Numbered from the stretch's first letter, positions 43,576 through 52,527 are shown. The stretch is DNA of 64,000 bases from Staphylococcus sp. Marseille-Q5304 (GCF_943737015.1 NZ_CALSFP010000001.1:1302001-1366000), one strand, 5' to 3'. Notes: generated by a model not told the origin, from the sequence alone. Numbers and translations are program-made.

Positions 43576-43800
43576 ATGATGTTTGAATTGTACAAAAAAA
43601 TTAGATGGACTGGTATTTCAAAAAACACTGTGAAATCATTCATTAATGCTTTAATTCACGGTAATAATATTTGGACTGCACTTCAAATTGCCGGCGTAGT
43701 ATTTTCTGGTGGTGTGGCAACAGCAATTTCTGTTATTGGAAGAGTTGCAATTGTAAAATTCGTTAAGCGCTATGGCATTAAAAAAGCGATTGCTTGGTAA
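43576..43800 (+). CDS. Circular bacteriocin precursor, enterocin AS-48-like
   Basis: 74 residues from the first of two ATG codons (43576 or 43579); ribosome site GAAAGGAGGG. Layout: MMFELYKKIRW, then TGISKNTVKSFINALIHGN, a hydrophobic Gly/Ala/Val stretch IAGVVFSGGVATAISVIG, and the basic tail KFVKRYGIKKAIAW. Circular bacteriocins share a GI.....T....I start, a central sGG segment and an AIAW-type end; enterocin AS-48 ends KKKGKRAVIAW. The leader must be short (about 2-10 residues), with the new N-terminus joined to the last Trp. Predicted 64-70 residue, helix-bundle, membrane-permeabilising cationic peptide. The neighbouring genes match AS-48 B, C and D in order. Confidence 0.85.
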   Translation: MMFELYKKIRWTGISKNTVKSFINALIHGNNIWTALQIAGVVFSGGVATAISVIGRVAIVKFVKRYGIKKAIAW

Positions 43801-43882
43801 AATATATAATATAACTAATATTGAGGTCTTCTATGTAAATATAGAATTAGAAGGTCTCTTATCATTTTTAAAGGAGTTTTAT

Positions 43883-45571
43883 ATGGGTTACATTTTAAAA
43901 AGGTATATTATCTTTAATATTTCCTATTATGTAAAGCGTAAGTTTGAATTTATAAAATACAAAAAGATTAGAGAACTATACAAACTTTTATTCGTCCTTT
44001 CATTATTCATATCGACTATAGGTATGTTGAGCTTAGGCTTAGTGCTTGGTAGCAGTTTTATACATAATATGACTGAATTGTTATTTTATTACCTATTATT
44101 TACATTTCTATCTATTGTTTTTTTACCTATTTATTCAAGAACTATGATAATGATAGATCCTATGGATAAAGAATTGTTGTATAGAACCAAACTGTCAAAT
44201 CAGTCGTTATTTTTACTCATTTTTATTACTGACGCAATAAAAAAATCACCAACATATGTAAATATATTTGCATTAGGTTTAGGTATTTCGATAGCAAGTC
44301 ACGACACATTTATCAATATCTTAAAAATTATTGCTAGCATTTCCCTATTTCTAATTATTTCTTTTATCGTGCAAGTCCTTTATATCAATCTTAAAGTTAA
44401 AAGTATGAAGAGGTTGTTTAGTTTTCAATATCTTATACTAAACATAGTTATTGGCTTTTTATTTTCTATTATCGGATTTTACGTGAGTCAATTTTTTGTT
44501 AATTTCATCGCTAAACCATTTATTCAATTTATTATTCAAACTGCACATAACAAAACTTTTTTTTCTTGGCCCAAGTATTACTCAAATTTAAAAAACAGTT
44601 TAACAGAGATTCATATACATACTGTACATATCCTTAATACAATTTCACCTCATTTTATTTTTTATAAATTTAATTTAATTGCAACGATTGAACTTTTAAT
44701 TCTTTCTATATTGTTGGGTTATTTAGTTTTTCGACAAAAGATTGGCTTTTGGTACAGATACGATCATGAATTTATTAAATCAATTAAACCCCAAAGTTTA
44801 CCTATATTATTTAATAGGAAAGATGTTTTAACTCACATCCAATGGAACAACTTATTTAAAAATATTGAAGAATGTCAGTTACATAAATCATTCTTTTATA
44901 TCAGTTATACGATTTGGTTTCTTTTTGGTGGTAGTTACTGTTTAAGTTTATATAATCATCATCCTTTAGTTAATGCTTTTATAGTTATTATTTTAATCAA
45001 CAATATAGTAAGGGATGCATTTTCTTCAGGTGTTGACTTCTTCACAAAAACGTTACGGTTCGACGCTGAAAGAGAGAGTATTGCACTATATAGAATGAGT
45101 AATACAAACTTTGAAAAGTTATATCATGCCAAAATCAATGTCATCAGAGAACTAGGTTTTAAAGAAGCGCTTTTAACTATCATCATAGTTTTAGTTTTTT
45201 TCGATTTTGATTTTTACTTAACTATACTTTCTACAATTGTAGTTTTAATCAATATGGTATTTATTCCACATTTGGAATTACTTCCATCTTATCTATCGCC
45301 ACATTTTAATCATCAGCATTACTCTGAATTTGAAAGTTTTGAAGATCAACATATTATAAATGAAACATTATTTGGCAAAATAAAAGATGGTATATCACTT
45401 TCATATGCATTTATCTTTTTAGTCGGATTTATTGGAAATAGAAGTTATGAAGATATTCTAATTTTCTTGATATGCTGGTCAATTTGTATGTTAATTGCAC
45501 TGTTTATATTTATTTTATTATCGAAAAAAGCAATTACTAAAAAATGGGAAAGCAGGGATCTCTATTTATAA
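43883..45571 (+). CDS. As-48B-like multispanning protein for circular bacteriocin maturation
   Basis: 562 residues from ATG 43883 (AAGGAG ten bases upstream, MGYILKRYIIFNISYYVKRK); an upstream frame to 43772 overlaps the precursor gene and is unlikely. About 11-13 hydrophobic segments, no recognised catalytic motif. As-48B, from memory about 568 residues, is the matching protein in the AS-48 cluster and is required for production, perhaps for cyclisation or secretion. It starts 82 nt after the precursor and overlaps the next frame at its end. Confidence 0.8.
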   Translation: MGYILKRYIIFNISYYVKRKFEFIKYKKIRELYKLLFVLSLFISTIGMLSLGLVLGSSFIHNMTELLFYYLLFTFLSIVFLPIYSRTMIMIDPMDKELLYRTKLSNQSLFLLIFITDAIKKSPTYVNIFALGLGISIASHDTFINILKIIASISLFLIISFIVQVLYINLKVKSMKRLFSFQYLILNIVIGFLFSIIGFYVSQFFVNFIAKPFIQFIIQTAHNKTFFSWPKYYSNLKNSLTEIHIHTVHILNTISPHFIFYKFNLIATIELLILSILLGYLVFRQKIGFWYRYDHEFIKSIKPQSLPILFNRKDVLTHIQWNNLFKNIEECQLHKSFFYISYTIWFLFGGSYCLSLYNHHPLVNAFIVIILINNIVRDAFSSGVDFFTKTLRFDAERESIALYRMSNTNFEKLYHAKINVIRELGFKEALLTIIIVLVFFDFDFYLTILSTIVVLINMVFIPHLELLPSYLSPHFNHQHYSEFESFEDQHIINETLFGKIKDGISLSYAFIFLVGFIGNRSYEDILIFLICWSICMLIALFIFILLSKKAITKKWESRDLYL

Positions 45572-46073
45572 TATAAACTTCAAACAAATCGTGCTTGTTT
45601 GTCTCTCTAAATTTTTTATTGGAATTCTAATTGGGGTGATGTTGTATTATTTTTCGGGGATTAACCTTGGTCATATGTATCTAAATAATGACTTAAATTT
45701 TATTGATATTTTACTAAATAACTTACTGTATTTTTCTATTTCTACCTTTGGTTTCTTAACATTGGGTTTAGCAAACGTGTTTTTATTACTTTTGAACGGT
45801 GCACTGATAGGTTTTATTTTTGCGCATTGTTTCAAGACAAATCAATTATTACATGCATGTATTTATCTTGTACCACATGGTATTTTGGAAATATGCGTGC
45901 TGATACTCACTTCGACCTTTTCTTATTACATCATTTTAGTGGGCTATAATAGGTTTATTAAAAAAGACTCTGCCAAAAGTCACATAATTAAGTTTTTCAC
46001 CTTCACTATAGGAGTTTCAATTTTTTTGCTAATTATTGCAGCGACGATAGAAACTTACTTTAAACCACTTTAA
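45495..46073 (+). CDS. SpoIIM/DUF95-family membrane protein (As-48C-like)
   Basis: Up to 192 residues; four or five membrane segments. The core GLANVFLLLLNGALIGFIFA and ACIYLVPHGILEICVLILTS is the DUF95/SpoIIM signature (NG..iG..., PHG..E). Such proteins are nearly universal in circular bacteriocin clusters and take part in production or immunity. The start is uncertain: TTG 45495 overlaps the preceding gene by 77 nt; GTG 45591 is the only other usual start before the first membrane helix, and neither has a good ribosome site, so coupling to the upstream gene is likely. Confidence 0.8.
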   Translation: MHCLYLFYYRKKQLLKNGKAGISIYNINFKQIVLVCLSKFFIGILIGVMLYYFSGINLGHMYLNNDLNFIDILLNNLLYFSISTFGFLTLGLANVFLLLLNGALIGFIFAHCFKTNQLLHACIYLVPHGILEICVLILTSTFSYYIILVGYNRFIKKDSAKSHIIKFFTFTIGVSIFLLIIAATIETYFKPL

Positions 46074-46090
46074 TTTAGGAGGTTTCAATA

Positions 46091-46810
46091 TTGTTAGAAT
46101 TAAAAGACATAAGTAAAATTTTTGAAAGTGAGCATGATGTATTAAATAACGTTAATGCAACCTTTCGAGATGGAACGATAAATTGTATAGTTGGTAAAAA
46201 TGGTGCAGGTAAAACAACCTTGCTCAATATATTAAGTAGTATAATAATGCCAACTGAAGGAGTTATTTACTATAACAATAAAAATATAATAGAAAACACA
46301 AACCTCAGAAAACAAATATTTTATATCGCAGTCAAACCATTTTTCTATGAAAAGTTGACCGCTCAACAAAATGTGGAACTCATTTGTAACTTGTATGAAG
46401 TACGTGTAACGCGAACTGAAATTAAACATACTTTCAACAAAGTTGGACTAGATGACGGAGATCGAAAGAAAGCTGTAAACACATTTTCTTCAGGAATGAA
46501 GCAAAAGCTAAATTTTGTTGCAATGTTATTGGTTAACGCGCCAATTGTTTTACTAGATGAGCCGTTTAATGCTTTAGATACACAAACTCAAGATTTGTTT
46601 TTAACACTACTTAAAACACTCGCTGACCATAACCATACTATTATTTTCACGAGTCACATTACAGAAACAATTTTCAAATTAGCTGAAAATATTTGTGTAT
46701 TAAAAGAAGGACAATTTCAAACAATTGAATCTGCTTCAATATTTGAAAGCACAGAACAGTTAGAACAATGGATTAATAATCATATTTACGAAAATTTCGA
46801 AGAAAGTTAA
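46091..46810 (+). CDS. ABC transporter ATP-binding protein (As-48D-like)
   Basis: 239 residues, TTG start behind TAGGAGGTT. Walker A GKNGAGKT (35-42), signature FSSGMKQKL (132-140), Walker B IVLLDEPFNAL (152-162), H-loop FTSHITE. The Q-loop region reads FYIAVKPFFYEKLT with no Gln where most have one. No separate permease gene follows; the SpoIIM-like or As-48B-like protein is the probable membrane partner, as proposed for AS-48 and carnocyclin. Last gene of the operon, followed by a terminator, with no small immunity gene behind it. Confidence 0.88.
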   Translation: MLELKDISKIFESEHDVLNNVNATFRDGTINCIVGKNGAGKTTLLNILSSIIMPTEGVIYYNNKNIIENTNLRKQIFYIAVKPFFYEKLTAQQNVELICNLYEVRVTRTEIKHTFNKVGLDDGDRKKAVNTFSSGMKQKLNFVAMLLVNAPIVLLDEPFNALDTQTQDLFLTLLKTLADHNHTIIFTSHITETIFKLAENICVLKEGQFQTIESASIFESTEQLEQWINNHIYENFEES

Positions 46811-46814
46811 ATGC

Positions 46815-46858
46815 GAAAAAAGAGTCTGAACACTTACTAAATGTTTCAGACTCTTTAT
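46815..46858 (+). terminator. Terminator of the bacteriocin operon
   Basis: AAGAGTCTGAACA / TGTTTCAGACTCTT stem (about 46820-46855, small bulge) flanked by A and T runs, five bases after the stop codon of the ATPase gene. Confidence 0.85.
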
Positions 46859-46860
46859 CA

Positions 46861-46995
46861 ACTTGGCAGTAGATGTCTGAATTGAGAATGCACTTATTTC
46901 AAGCTTTTTCAATCCTAGTCATCCTTGTCGGAGTGGGACTACAAAATCTCCATTAGAAAATTCGATTTCTGTCCCACTCCCAAATTAAGTTAGAT
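46861..46995. repeat. Dispersed staphylococcal intergenic hairpin element
   Basis: The block beginning ACTTGGCAGTAGATGTCTGA, with CAAGCTTTTTCAATCCTAG and a long stem GGAGTGGGAC (46930-46939) / GTCCCACTCC (46971-46980), is an interspersed sequence I know from many S. aureus intergenic regions. Its function is not established; it may act as terminator for converging genes. Here it closes the right side of the bacteriocin segment, between the bacteriocin ATPase (plus) and the phosphoesterase (minus). Confidence 0.65.
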
Positions 46996-47025
46996 GTGGG
47001 AGTTATTATTTCTCAAATCATTTAC

Positions 47026-47535
47026 TTATAATTCAAATGATTCACTATCAATTTCTTTATGCTCTCTATTACGGAATACGACAGTTGCCTTTTGTTCTGT
47101 TTCATCGATGCGTATTTCAGCATATGTTTCTTCAATATTACTGCGTGATTGTGAAATACTACCTGGATTTATAACATGTACGCCACCGATATTTTCATAT
47201 TTTGCGACATGTGTATGACCATAAAATGCGAATTGGCAACCTAATGATTTTGCTTTTTCTGCTAATTTCATTCTTGTCGCATTTACACTATATAAATGCC
47301 CATGTGTATAAAAAGCTTTAACACCGTTATTCTCAGTAATCTCTTCATTTGGGAATTCCGGGTAAAAGTCTGTATTACCTTTCACGCGTTTATAATGGCT
47401 TAGTTCTGTATCATCATAAGCAAACTCAGAATCACCTAAATGTATAGCTACGTCTGCATCTTCATGTTCGTTTATAACATCAAATAAAATACCTTGTTCA
47501 CTATGGTTATCACTGATTAAAATCCATTTTGTCAT
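47026..47535 (-). CDS. YfcE/MJ0936-family metallophosphoesterase
   Basis: 169 residues. The metal-binding motifs of the calcineurin-like phosphoesterases are present: ILISDNHSEQG (about 5-15), AIHLGDSEFAY (about 30-40), VKGNTDF (about 51-57), YTHGHLYSV and FYGHTHVAKYENIGGVHVINPGS. Likely a small-molecule phosphodiesterase; substrate unknown. Its stop codon side is shared with rdgB: the two genes meet at base 47535 (TAATGA-type junction). Conserved murI-rdgB-yfcE order in staphylococci. Confidence 0.92.
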   Translation of the reverse strand: MTKWILISDNHSEQGILFDVINEHEDADVAIHLGDSEFAYDDTELSHYKRVKGNTDFYPEFPNEEITENNGVKAFYTHGHLYSVNATRMKLAEKAKSLGCQFAFYGHTHVAKYENIGGVHVINPGSISQSRSNIEETYAEIRIDETEQKATVVFRNREHKEIDSESFEL

Positions 47536-48116
47536 TATTGATCATCCTTAAAATGAGCTTTTAATTTTTCAATCGCTTTGGCACGATGACTAATTTCATT
47601 TTTATCTTCTGGTGAGATTTGCGCCATTGTTTTATTTTTTTCAACAACATAAAAGATTGGATCATAACCAAAGCCATTTTCACCAATTTTATTTAAAGTA
47701 ATTTCACCTTCAATAATTCCTTCAAATAATTGCGTTTCTTCGCCTGGTGCACTCATACTTACTAAACAAACGAAACGAGCGCGTCTGTCTAATTCATTGT
47801 CTAAGTTTTCTAACAACTTATCGATATTCGCATCATCATCTTTACCTTCTCCAGCATATCTAGCAGAAAACACACCTGGTTCACCATTTAGCGCAAAGAC
47901 TTCAAGTCCACTATCATCTGCAATCACACGTTTGTTTAACGCACGTGCCGCAGCTTCCGATTTAAGTTTTGCATTTTCTTCAAATGTTTCACCGGTTTCT
48001 TCTACATCAAAGTCTTCAATGAGATCAGAAATACCGATTACATTATATTCTGGAAATATGACTTTAAACTCATTTATTTTACCTTTATTATTTGACGCAA
48101 TAACTAAATCTTCCAT
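47535..48116 (-). CDS. rdgB: XTP/dITP (non-canonical purine NTP) pyrophosphatase
   Basis: 193 residues, HAM1/RdgB family. Hydrolyses dITP, XTP and related triphosphates to keep them out of nucleic acids. Motifs: IASNNKGKINEFK (about 6-18), EETGETFEENAKLKSEAAA (about 39-57), VIADDSGLEVFALNGEPGVFSARYAG (about 65-90) and GFGYDPIFYV plus SHRAKAIEKL. It follows murI after 17 nt. Confidence 0.95.
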   Translation of the reverse strand: MEDLVIASNNKGKINEFKVIFPEYNVIGISDLIEDFDVEETGETFEENAKLKSEAAARALNKRVIADDSGLEVFALNGEPGVFSARYAGEGKDDDANIDKLLENLDNELDRRARFVCLVSMSAPGEETQLFEGIIEGEITLNKIGENGFGYDPIFYVVEKNKTMAQISPEDKNEISHRAKAIEKLKAHFKDDQ

Positions 48117-48133
48117 TTATTTCGCTCCTCACT

Positions 48134-48928
48134 TTATAATACTATTCTTTCAACTTTTACAGTCATGTTTAACCATTCTTGTATAATACTTTCAATTTGT
48201 TCTGTATTACCTGTTGAGAAAAATTGATGTTTGGGTTGTTTTTTGTAACCAGCATGTTCATTACTAAAAGTTAATAATGCACTAACTTCACGTGCAGTTT
48301 CTAAACCAGATGAGATAACTACTTTTTCTTCGCCAAAGTATTCGTAAATGTATTGATATAGTAAAGGATAGTGTGTACAACCTAAAATAACAGTATCTGC
48401 TTCGCTATTTCTCCATTGTTTTAAAGTTTGATGCATAATAATACTAGTTATCGTCGGATCTTTATATCTCATTTTTTCAACGAGTGGTACAAAGCCAGGG
48501 CATGCTACTCCTGAGACTTCAACTTCAGGATTGATATTTTTAATATGGTTACGATATGCCTCTGATTTTATCGTACCTTCTGTACCAAGAATTAAAACTT
48601 TTTTATTATTTGTAGTCATAATAGCTGTTCTTGCACCTGGCTCTATTACCCCAATAACGGGAATCGGTAAAATATCTTGTAAATGTTTTAAAGCAACAGC
48701 AGTGGCTGTATTACATGCTATTACTAACATCTTTATACCAAAACTCATTAATTTAGTAGCCAATTCTGTAGTAAAGTTCTTTACTTCTTCAGGTTCTCTT
48801 GGACCATATGGGCAACGTGCGATATCCCCAAGATAATATATAGTTTCATTTGGTAATTGGCGCATAATTTCTTTGGCTACTGTTAATCCACCAACGCCCG
48901 AGTCTATAACTCCAATCGGTTTATCCAT
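48134..48928 (-). CDS. murI: Glutamate racemase
   Basis: 264 residues. Converts L- to D-glutamate for the peptidoglycan stem, PLP-independent. Catalytic Cys pair: [12 protein letters not shown] (Cys72) and [10 protein letters not shown] (Cys184), with the opening [14 protein letters not shown]. It supplies D-Glu for the MurD encoded elsewhere in this window. Separate promoter expected in 48929-49220. Confidence 0.96.
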   Translation of the reverse strand: MDKPIGVIDSGVGGLTVAKEIMRQLPNETIYYLGDIARCPYGPREPEEVKNFTTELATKLMSFGIKMLVIACNTATAVALKHLQDILPIPVIGVIEPGARTAIMTTNNKKVLILGTEGTIKSEAYRNHIKNINPEVEVSGVACPGFVPLVEKMRYKDPTITSIIMHQTLKQWRNSEADTVILGCTHYPLLYQYIYEYFGEEKVVISSGLETAREVSALLTFSNEHAGYKKQPKHQFFSTGNTEQIESIIQEWLNMTVKVERIVL

Positions 48929-48949
48929 TCGTCTTCATCCTTATTTATA

Positions 48950-49222
48950 TTACTTGTTTTTTATTTTAGCATAGTCGACTTTTGAACGTCATTAAGCATG
49001 TTTATATTCAAATTATTATTGAATAGGATGAAGCTGTTATAAGCTATTTTTAAAAATCACTCGAAAATAACATTACCGAAAGAATAAAATAATTTTCTTC
49101 CAATGCTATTTTATATTTTCTATTACTCATTTACCTTAGTAGCTAGTTAGAGCCATGATCTTGAAATATACCTCATTTCCTAGAGTGTCTAGAAAATGAT
49201 AATGAGACGTTATGGGAATATC
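48950..49222. other. Intergenic region upstream of murI
   Basis: About 270 bases, A+T rich, no supported gene on either strand. It should contain the murI promoter; nothing else was recognised. Confidence 0.4.
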
Positions 49223-49225
49223 TTT

Positions 49226-49270
49226 AATAAAAAAGCGGGAAATCATTACAATAATGATTTCCCGCTTTAA
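49226..49270 (-). terminator. Terminator of the sdhCAB operon
   Basis: AAGCGGGAAATCATTA (49233-49248) / TAATGATTTCCCGCTT, three-base loop, then minus-strand TTTTTTATT. Very stable and 20 nt after the sdhB stop. Confidence 0.93.
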
Positions 49271-49288
49271 ATACTTCCATATTTTTTA

Positions 49289-50107
49289 TTAATTTACTTG
49301 ATGGTCTGAACCGAAGAATGATTTGAACATATGGAATGAAGTTTCTCTGTTTAATGCAGCGATTGATGTTGTCAATGGAATACCTTTTGGACATGCATTC
49401 ACACAGTTTTGAGAATTACCACATTCTTGTAATCCTCCGCCGCCCATTAAAGCTTCTAGACGTTCGTCTTTTGTCATAGAACCTGTTGGATGTAGGTTGA
49501 ATAATCTAACTTGTGAAATTGCTTGTGCCCCAACAAAGTCGTTTTTAGGTGTTACGTTTGGACAAACTTCTAAACAAACACCACATGTCATACATTTTGA
49601 AAGTTCGTAAGCTGTTTGACGTTTTTTCTCTGGCATACGAGGACCAGGACCTAAGTCATAAGTACCGTCAATTGGTACCCAAGCTTTCATACGTTTCAAG
49701 TTGTCGAACATTCTTGAACGGTCAACTTGTAAGTCACGAATAACTGGGAACGTACTCATTGGTTCTAATTTGATTGGTTGTTCTAATTGGTCAACGATCG
49801 CTGAACAAGATTGTCTTGCTTTACCGTTGATAACCATTGAACAAGCACCGCAAACCTCTTCTAAACAGTTCATGTCCCAAATTACTGGAGTTGTTTTTTC
49901 ACCTTTACTGTTTACAGGGTTACGTCTAATTTCCATTAGACATGCAATAACGTTTAAATTTTCACGATAAGGGATTTCAAATTCCTCTTCGTATGGTTTT
50001 GATTCTGCATTATCTTGACGTTTTATGATTAATTTAATTGATTTTTGTTTTGGTTGTTGTTGCTGTTGTTGGTCTTGCACTTCGTTTGTTTCTTTAGTTT
50101 CAGGCAT
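49289..50107 (-). CDS. sdhB: Succinate dehydrogenase iron-sulfur subunit
   Basis: 272 residues. Carries electrons from SdhA flavin to menaquinone. Ligand sets: 2Fe-2S LEEVCGACSMVINGK (about 81-95), 4Fe-4S/3Fe-4S CMTCGVCLEVCPN (about 172-184) and CGNSQNCVNACPKGIP (about 232-247). The N-terminus has a Gln run (QDQQQQQQPKQ, about 12-22) ahead of the usual start, making it slightly long. It starts 2 nt after sdhA. Confidence 0.97.
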   Translation of the reverse strand: MPETKETNEVQDQQQQQQPKQKSIKLIIKRQDNAESKPYEEEFEIPYRENLNVIACLMEIRRNPVNSKGEKTTPVIWDMNCLEEVCGACSMVINGKARQSCSAIVDQLEQPIKLEPMSTFPVIRDLQVDRSRMFDNLKRMKAWVPIDGTYDLGPGPRMPEKKRQTAYELSKCMTCGVCLEVCPNVTPKNDFVGAQAISQVRLFNLHPTGSMTKDERLEALMGGGGLQECGNSQNCVNACPKGIPLTTSIAALNRETSFHMFKSFFGSDHQVN

Positions 50108-50109
50108 GA

Positions 50110-51873
50110 TTATTTACCTCCTTTTGATTTAGCAGAGTAATCTCGCTTACGAGGCGGGATTAAACTAATATCGACAGGTTCGTAAGTAAATTTAGGTGCT
50201 TCATGTATACCTTGATAAGATGCCAACGTTGTTTTTAACCATTCTTCATCATTACGGTCTGGGAATTCTGGTTTGTAGTGTGCACCACGTGATTCGTTAC
50301 GGTTGTAAGCACCGATTGTAATAACACGTGCTAACTCTAACATGTTCCATAATTGACGTGTGAAGAAAACAGCTTGGTTACTCCAAGTTTGTGTATCTTC
50401 GATGTCGATGTTTTTATAACGTTCCATAAGATCAAGGATTTTCTTGTCTGTTTCTAATAAATTCTTGTTATCACGAACAACTGTAACGTTTGCTGTCATG
50501 ATTTCACCTAGCTCTTTATGAAGTTTGTAGGCATTTTCGTCACCTTTCATATTGAGCAATTCATTGAATTTATCTTGTTCAGCTTTAACGTGTTTTTCAT
50601 AAATGCTGTCATCTAAATCAGTATATGATTTTTCGATGTTTGAAATGTAGTCAATTGCATTTGGTCCTGCAACTGTACCACCGTAGATTGCAGATAATAA
50701 TGAGTTCGCACCTAAACGGTTACCGCCGTGTTGTGAGTAATCACATTCACCTGCTGCGAATAAACCTTTAATGTTTGTCATTTGATCATAATCTACATAT
50801 AATCCACCCATTGAATAGTGAACCGCTGGGAAGATCTTCATAGGTACTTTACGTGGGTCATCACCAGTGAATTTCTCATAAATTTCGATGATTCCGCCTA
50901 ATTTAACATCTAATTCATGTGGATCTTTATGAGATAAGTCTAGGTACACCATGTTTTCACCGTTAATACCTAATTTTTGGTTTACACATACATCGAAGAT
51001 TTCACGTGTCGCGATATCACGTGGCACTAAGTTACCATAATCTGGATATTTTTCTTCTAAGAAGTACCATGGTTTACCATCTTTATATGTCCAAATACGA
51101 CCACCTTCACCACGTGCTGACTCACTCATTAAACGTAGTTTGTCATCACCAGGAATGGCTGTTGGGTGGATTTGGATGAACTCACCGTTCGCATACATAG
51201 CACCTTGTTGATAAACAATTGATGCAGCTGAACCAGTGTTGATCATTGAGTTCGTTGTCTTACCGAAGATTATACCTGGGCCACCTGTCGCCATAATAAC
51301 CGCATCTGAACCAAATGATTGGATTTCAGAGTTTGTCATGTTTTGTGCGACAATTCCACGTGCCATATTGTCATCATCTTTAACAATACCTAGGAATTCC
51401 CATCCTTCGTATTTTGTTACTAAACCGTCAACTTCATAACTTCTTACTTGTTCATCTAACGCATATAGTAACTGTTGACCTGTCGTTGCACCTGCATATG
51501 CTGTTCTGTGGTGTAAAGTACCACCGAAACGTCTAAAGTCTAATAAACCTTCGTTTGTTCTATTAAACATAACACCCATACGATCTAGTAAATGGATGAT
51601 TTGTGGTGCAGCTTCAGTCATTGCTTTAACTGGTGGTTGGTTAGCTAAAAAGTCCCCACCATATACTGTGTCATCAAAGTGAATTGCTGGTGAGTCACCT
51701 TCACCTTTCGTATTAACCGCTCCGTTTATACCACCTTGTGCACAAACAGAGTGTGAACGTTTAACAGGAACAAGTGAGAATAAATCAACATGTGCTCCTT
51801 TTTCTGCAGCTTTGATTGTTGACATGAGACCAGCTAGTCCACCGCCGACAACAATAACTTTCTTCTCTGCCAT
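50110..51873 (-). CDS. sdhA: Succinate dehydrogenase flavoprotein subunit
   Basis: 587 residues. Oxidises succinate to fumarate with covalently bound FAD. The dinucleotide loop VIVVGGGLAGLMSTIKAAEKG is at about 6-26; RSHSVCAQGGINGAV (about 39-53) contains the FAD-binding His; active-site HPTAIPGDD and RGEGGRIW follow, and HYSMGGLYVD and GGNRLGANSLL are the capping/FAD segments. Peripheral on the membrane with SdhB and SdhC. Confidence 0.98.
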   Translation of the reverse strand: MAEKKVIVVGGGLAGLMSTIKAAEKGAHVDLFSLVPVKRSHSVCAQGGINGAVNTKGEGDSPAIHFDDTVYGGDFLANQPPVKAMTEAAPQIIHLLDRMGVMFNRTNEGLLDFRRFGGTLHHRTAYAGATTGQQLLYALDEQVRSYEVDGLVTKYEGWEFLGIVKDDDNMARGIVAQNMTNSEIQSFGSDAVIMATGGPGIIFGKTTNSMINTGSAASIVYQQGAMYANGEFIQIHPTAIPGDDKLRLMSESARGEGGRIWTYKDGKPWYFLEEKYPDYGNLVPRDIATREIFDVCVNQKLGINGENMVYLDLSHKDPHELDVKLGGIIEIYEKFTGDDPRKVPMKIFPAVHYSMGGLYVDYDQMTNIKGLFAAGECDYSQHGGNRLGANSLLSAIYGGTVAGPNAIDYISNIEKSYTDLDDSIYEKHVKAEQDKFNELLNMKGDENAYKLHKELGEIMTANVTVVRDNKNLLETDKKILDLMERYKNIDIEDTQTWSNQAVFFTRQLWNMLELARVITIGAYNRNESRGAHYKPEFPDRNDEEWLKTTLASYQGIHEAPKFTYEPVDISLIPPRKRDYSAKSKGGK

Positions 51874-51915
51874 AAAATGTCACTCCCCTAAATATAAAAA
51901 CTATGTCTTCTTAAA

Positions 51916-52527
51916 TTATAAAAATGCAAACGTAGCACTTAAACCGATATATGAAACAACGATAAACACGATTAATGAAACCCATGTGAATACGCGTTGT
52001 GATTTTTTAGATTGTAATACACCCCATGTTACTAAGAATGACCATAAGCCATTTGCAAAGTGGAATGTAACAGCAATTAAACCGATAATATATCCAATTA
52101 AGTTTAATGGATTAGTTAAAATTTCGTGCATCATATCAAAGTTTGGTTCTTTACCAAACAATAATTGAATACGTGTTTGCCATAAGTGAATTGCAATAAA
52201 GATAAACGTGATAACACCTGTAACACGTTGTAAAAAGAACATCCAGTTTCTGAATCTAGAATAATGTCCAATGTTTTCCTTTGCTGTGAAAGCAATATGT
52301 ACACCGTAAACTGCATGATATAAAATCGGAATGTAAATTAATAAAAATTCCAATACAATTAAGAATGGTAAAGATTCCATAAATGCAGATGCTTGGTTAA
52401 ATGCTTCTGCACCTTTAGTTGCTTGGTGATTGACAAGCAAATGCACTAATAAGAATCCACCTATTGGAATAACGCCTAGTAATGAATGTAAGCGTCTTAA
52501 CATGAATTGATTTTTCGAATATGCCAA
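51916..52527 (-). CDS. sdhC: Succinate dehydrogenase cytochrome b558 subunit
   Basis: 203 residues, five membrane segments, with His residues for two hemes (RRLHSLLGVIPIGGFLLVHL, VTFHFANGLWSF). It anchors SdhAB and reduces menaquinone. I choose TTG 52527 (LAYSKNQFMLRRLHS), with AGGGGGG nine bases upstream; a longer ATG frame at 52605 would place the ribosome site inside the gene. First gene of sdhCAB. Confidence 0.94.
   Translation of the reverse strand: MAYSKNQFMLRRLHSLLGVIPIGGFLLVHLLVNHQATKGAEAFNQASAFMESLPFLIVLEFLLIYIPILYHAVYGVHIAFTAKENIGHYSRFRNWMFFLQRVTGVITFIFIAIHLWQTRIQLLFGKEPNFDMMHEILTNPLNLIGYIIGLIAVTFHFANGLWSFLVTWGVLQSKKSQRVFTWVSLIVFIVVSYIGLSATFAFL

Noticed and set aside
43772..43882. 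Longer start for the As-48B-like protein in the overlapping frame
   Set aside because: It would overlap the precursor gene end in another frame, has no good ribosome site, and the ATG at 43883 has AAGGAG and gives the expected length of about 560.
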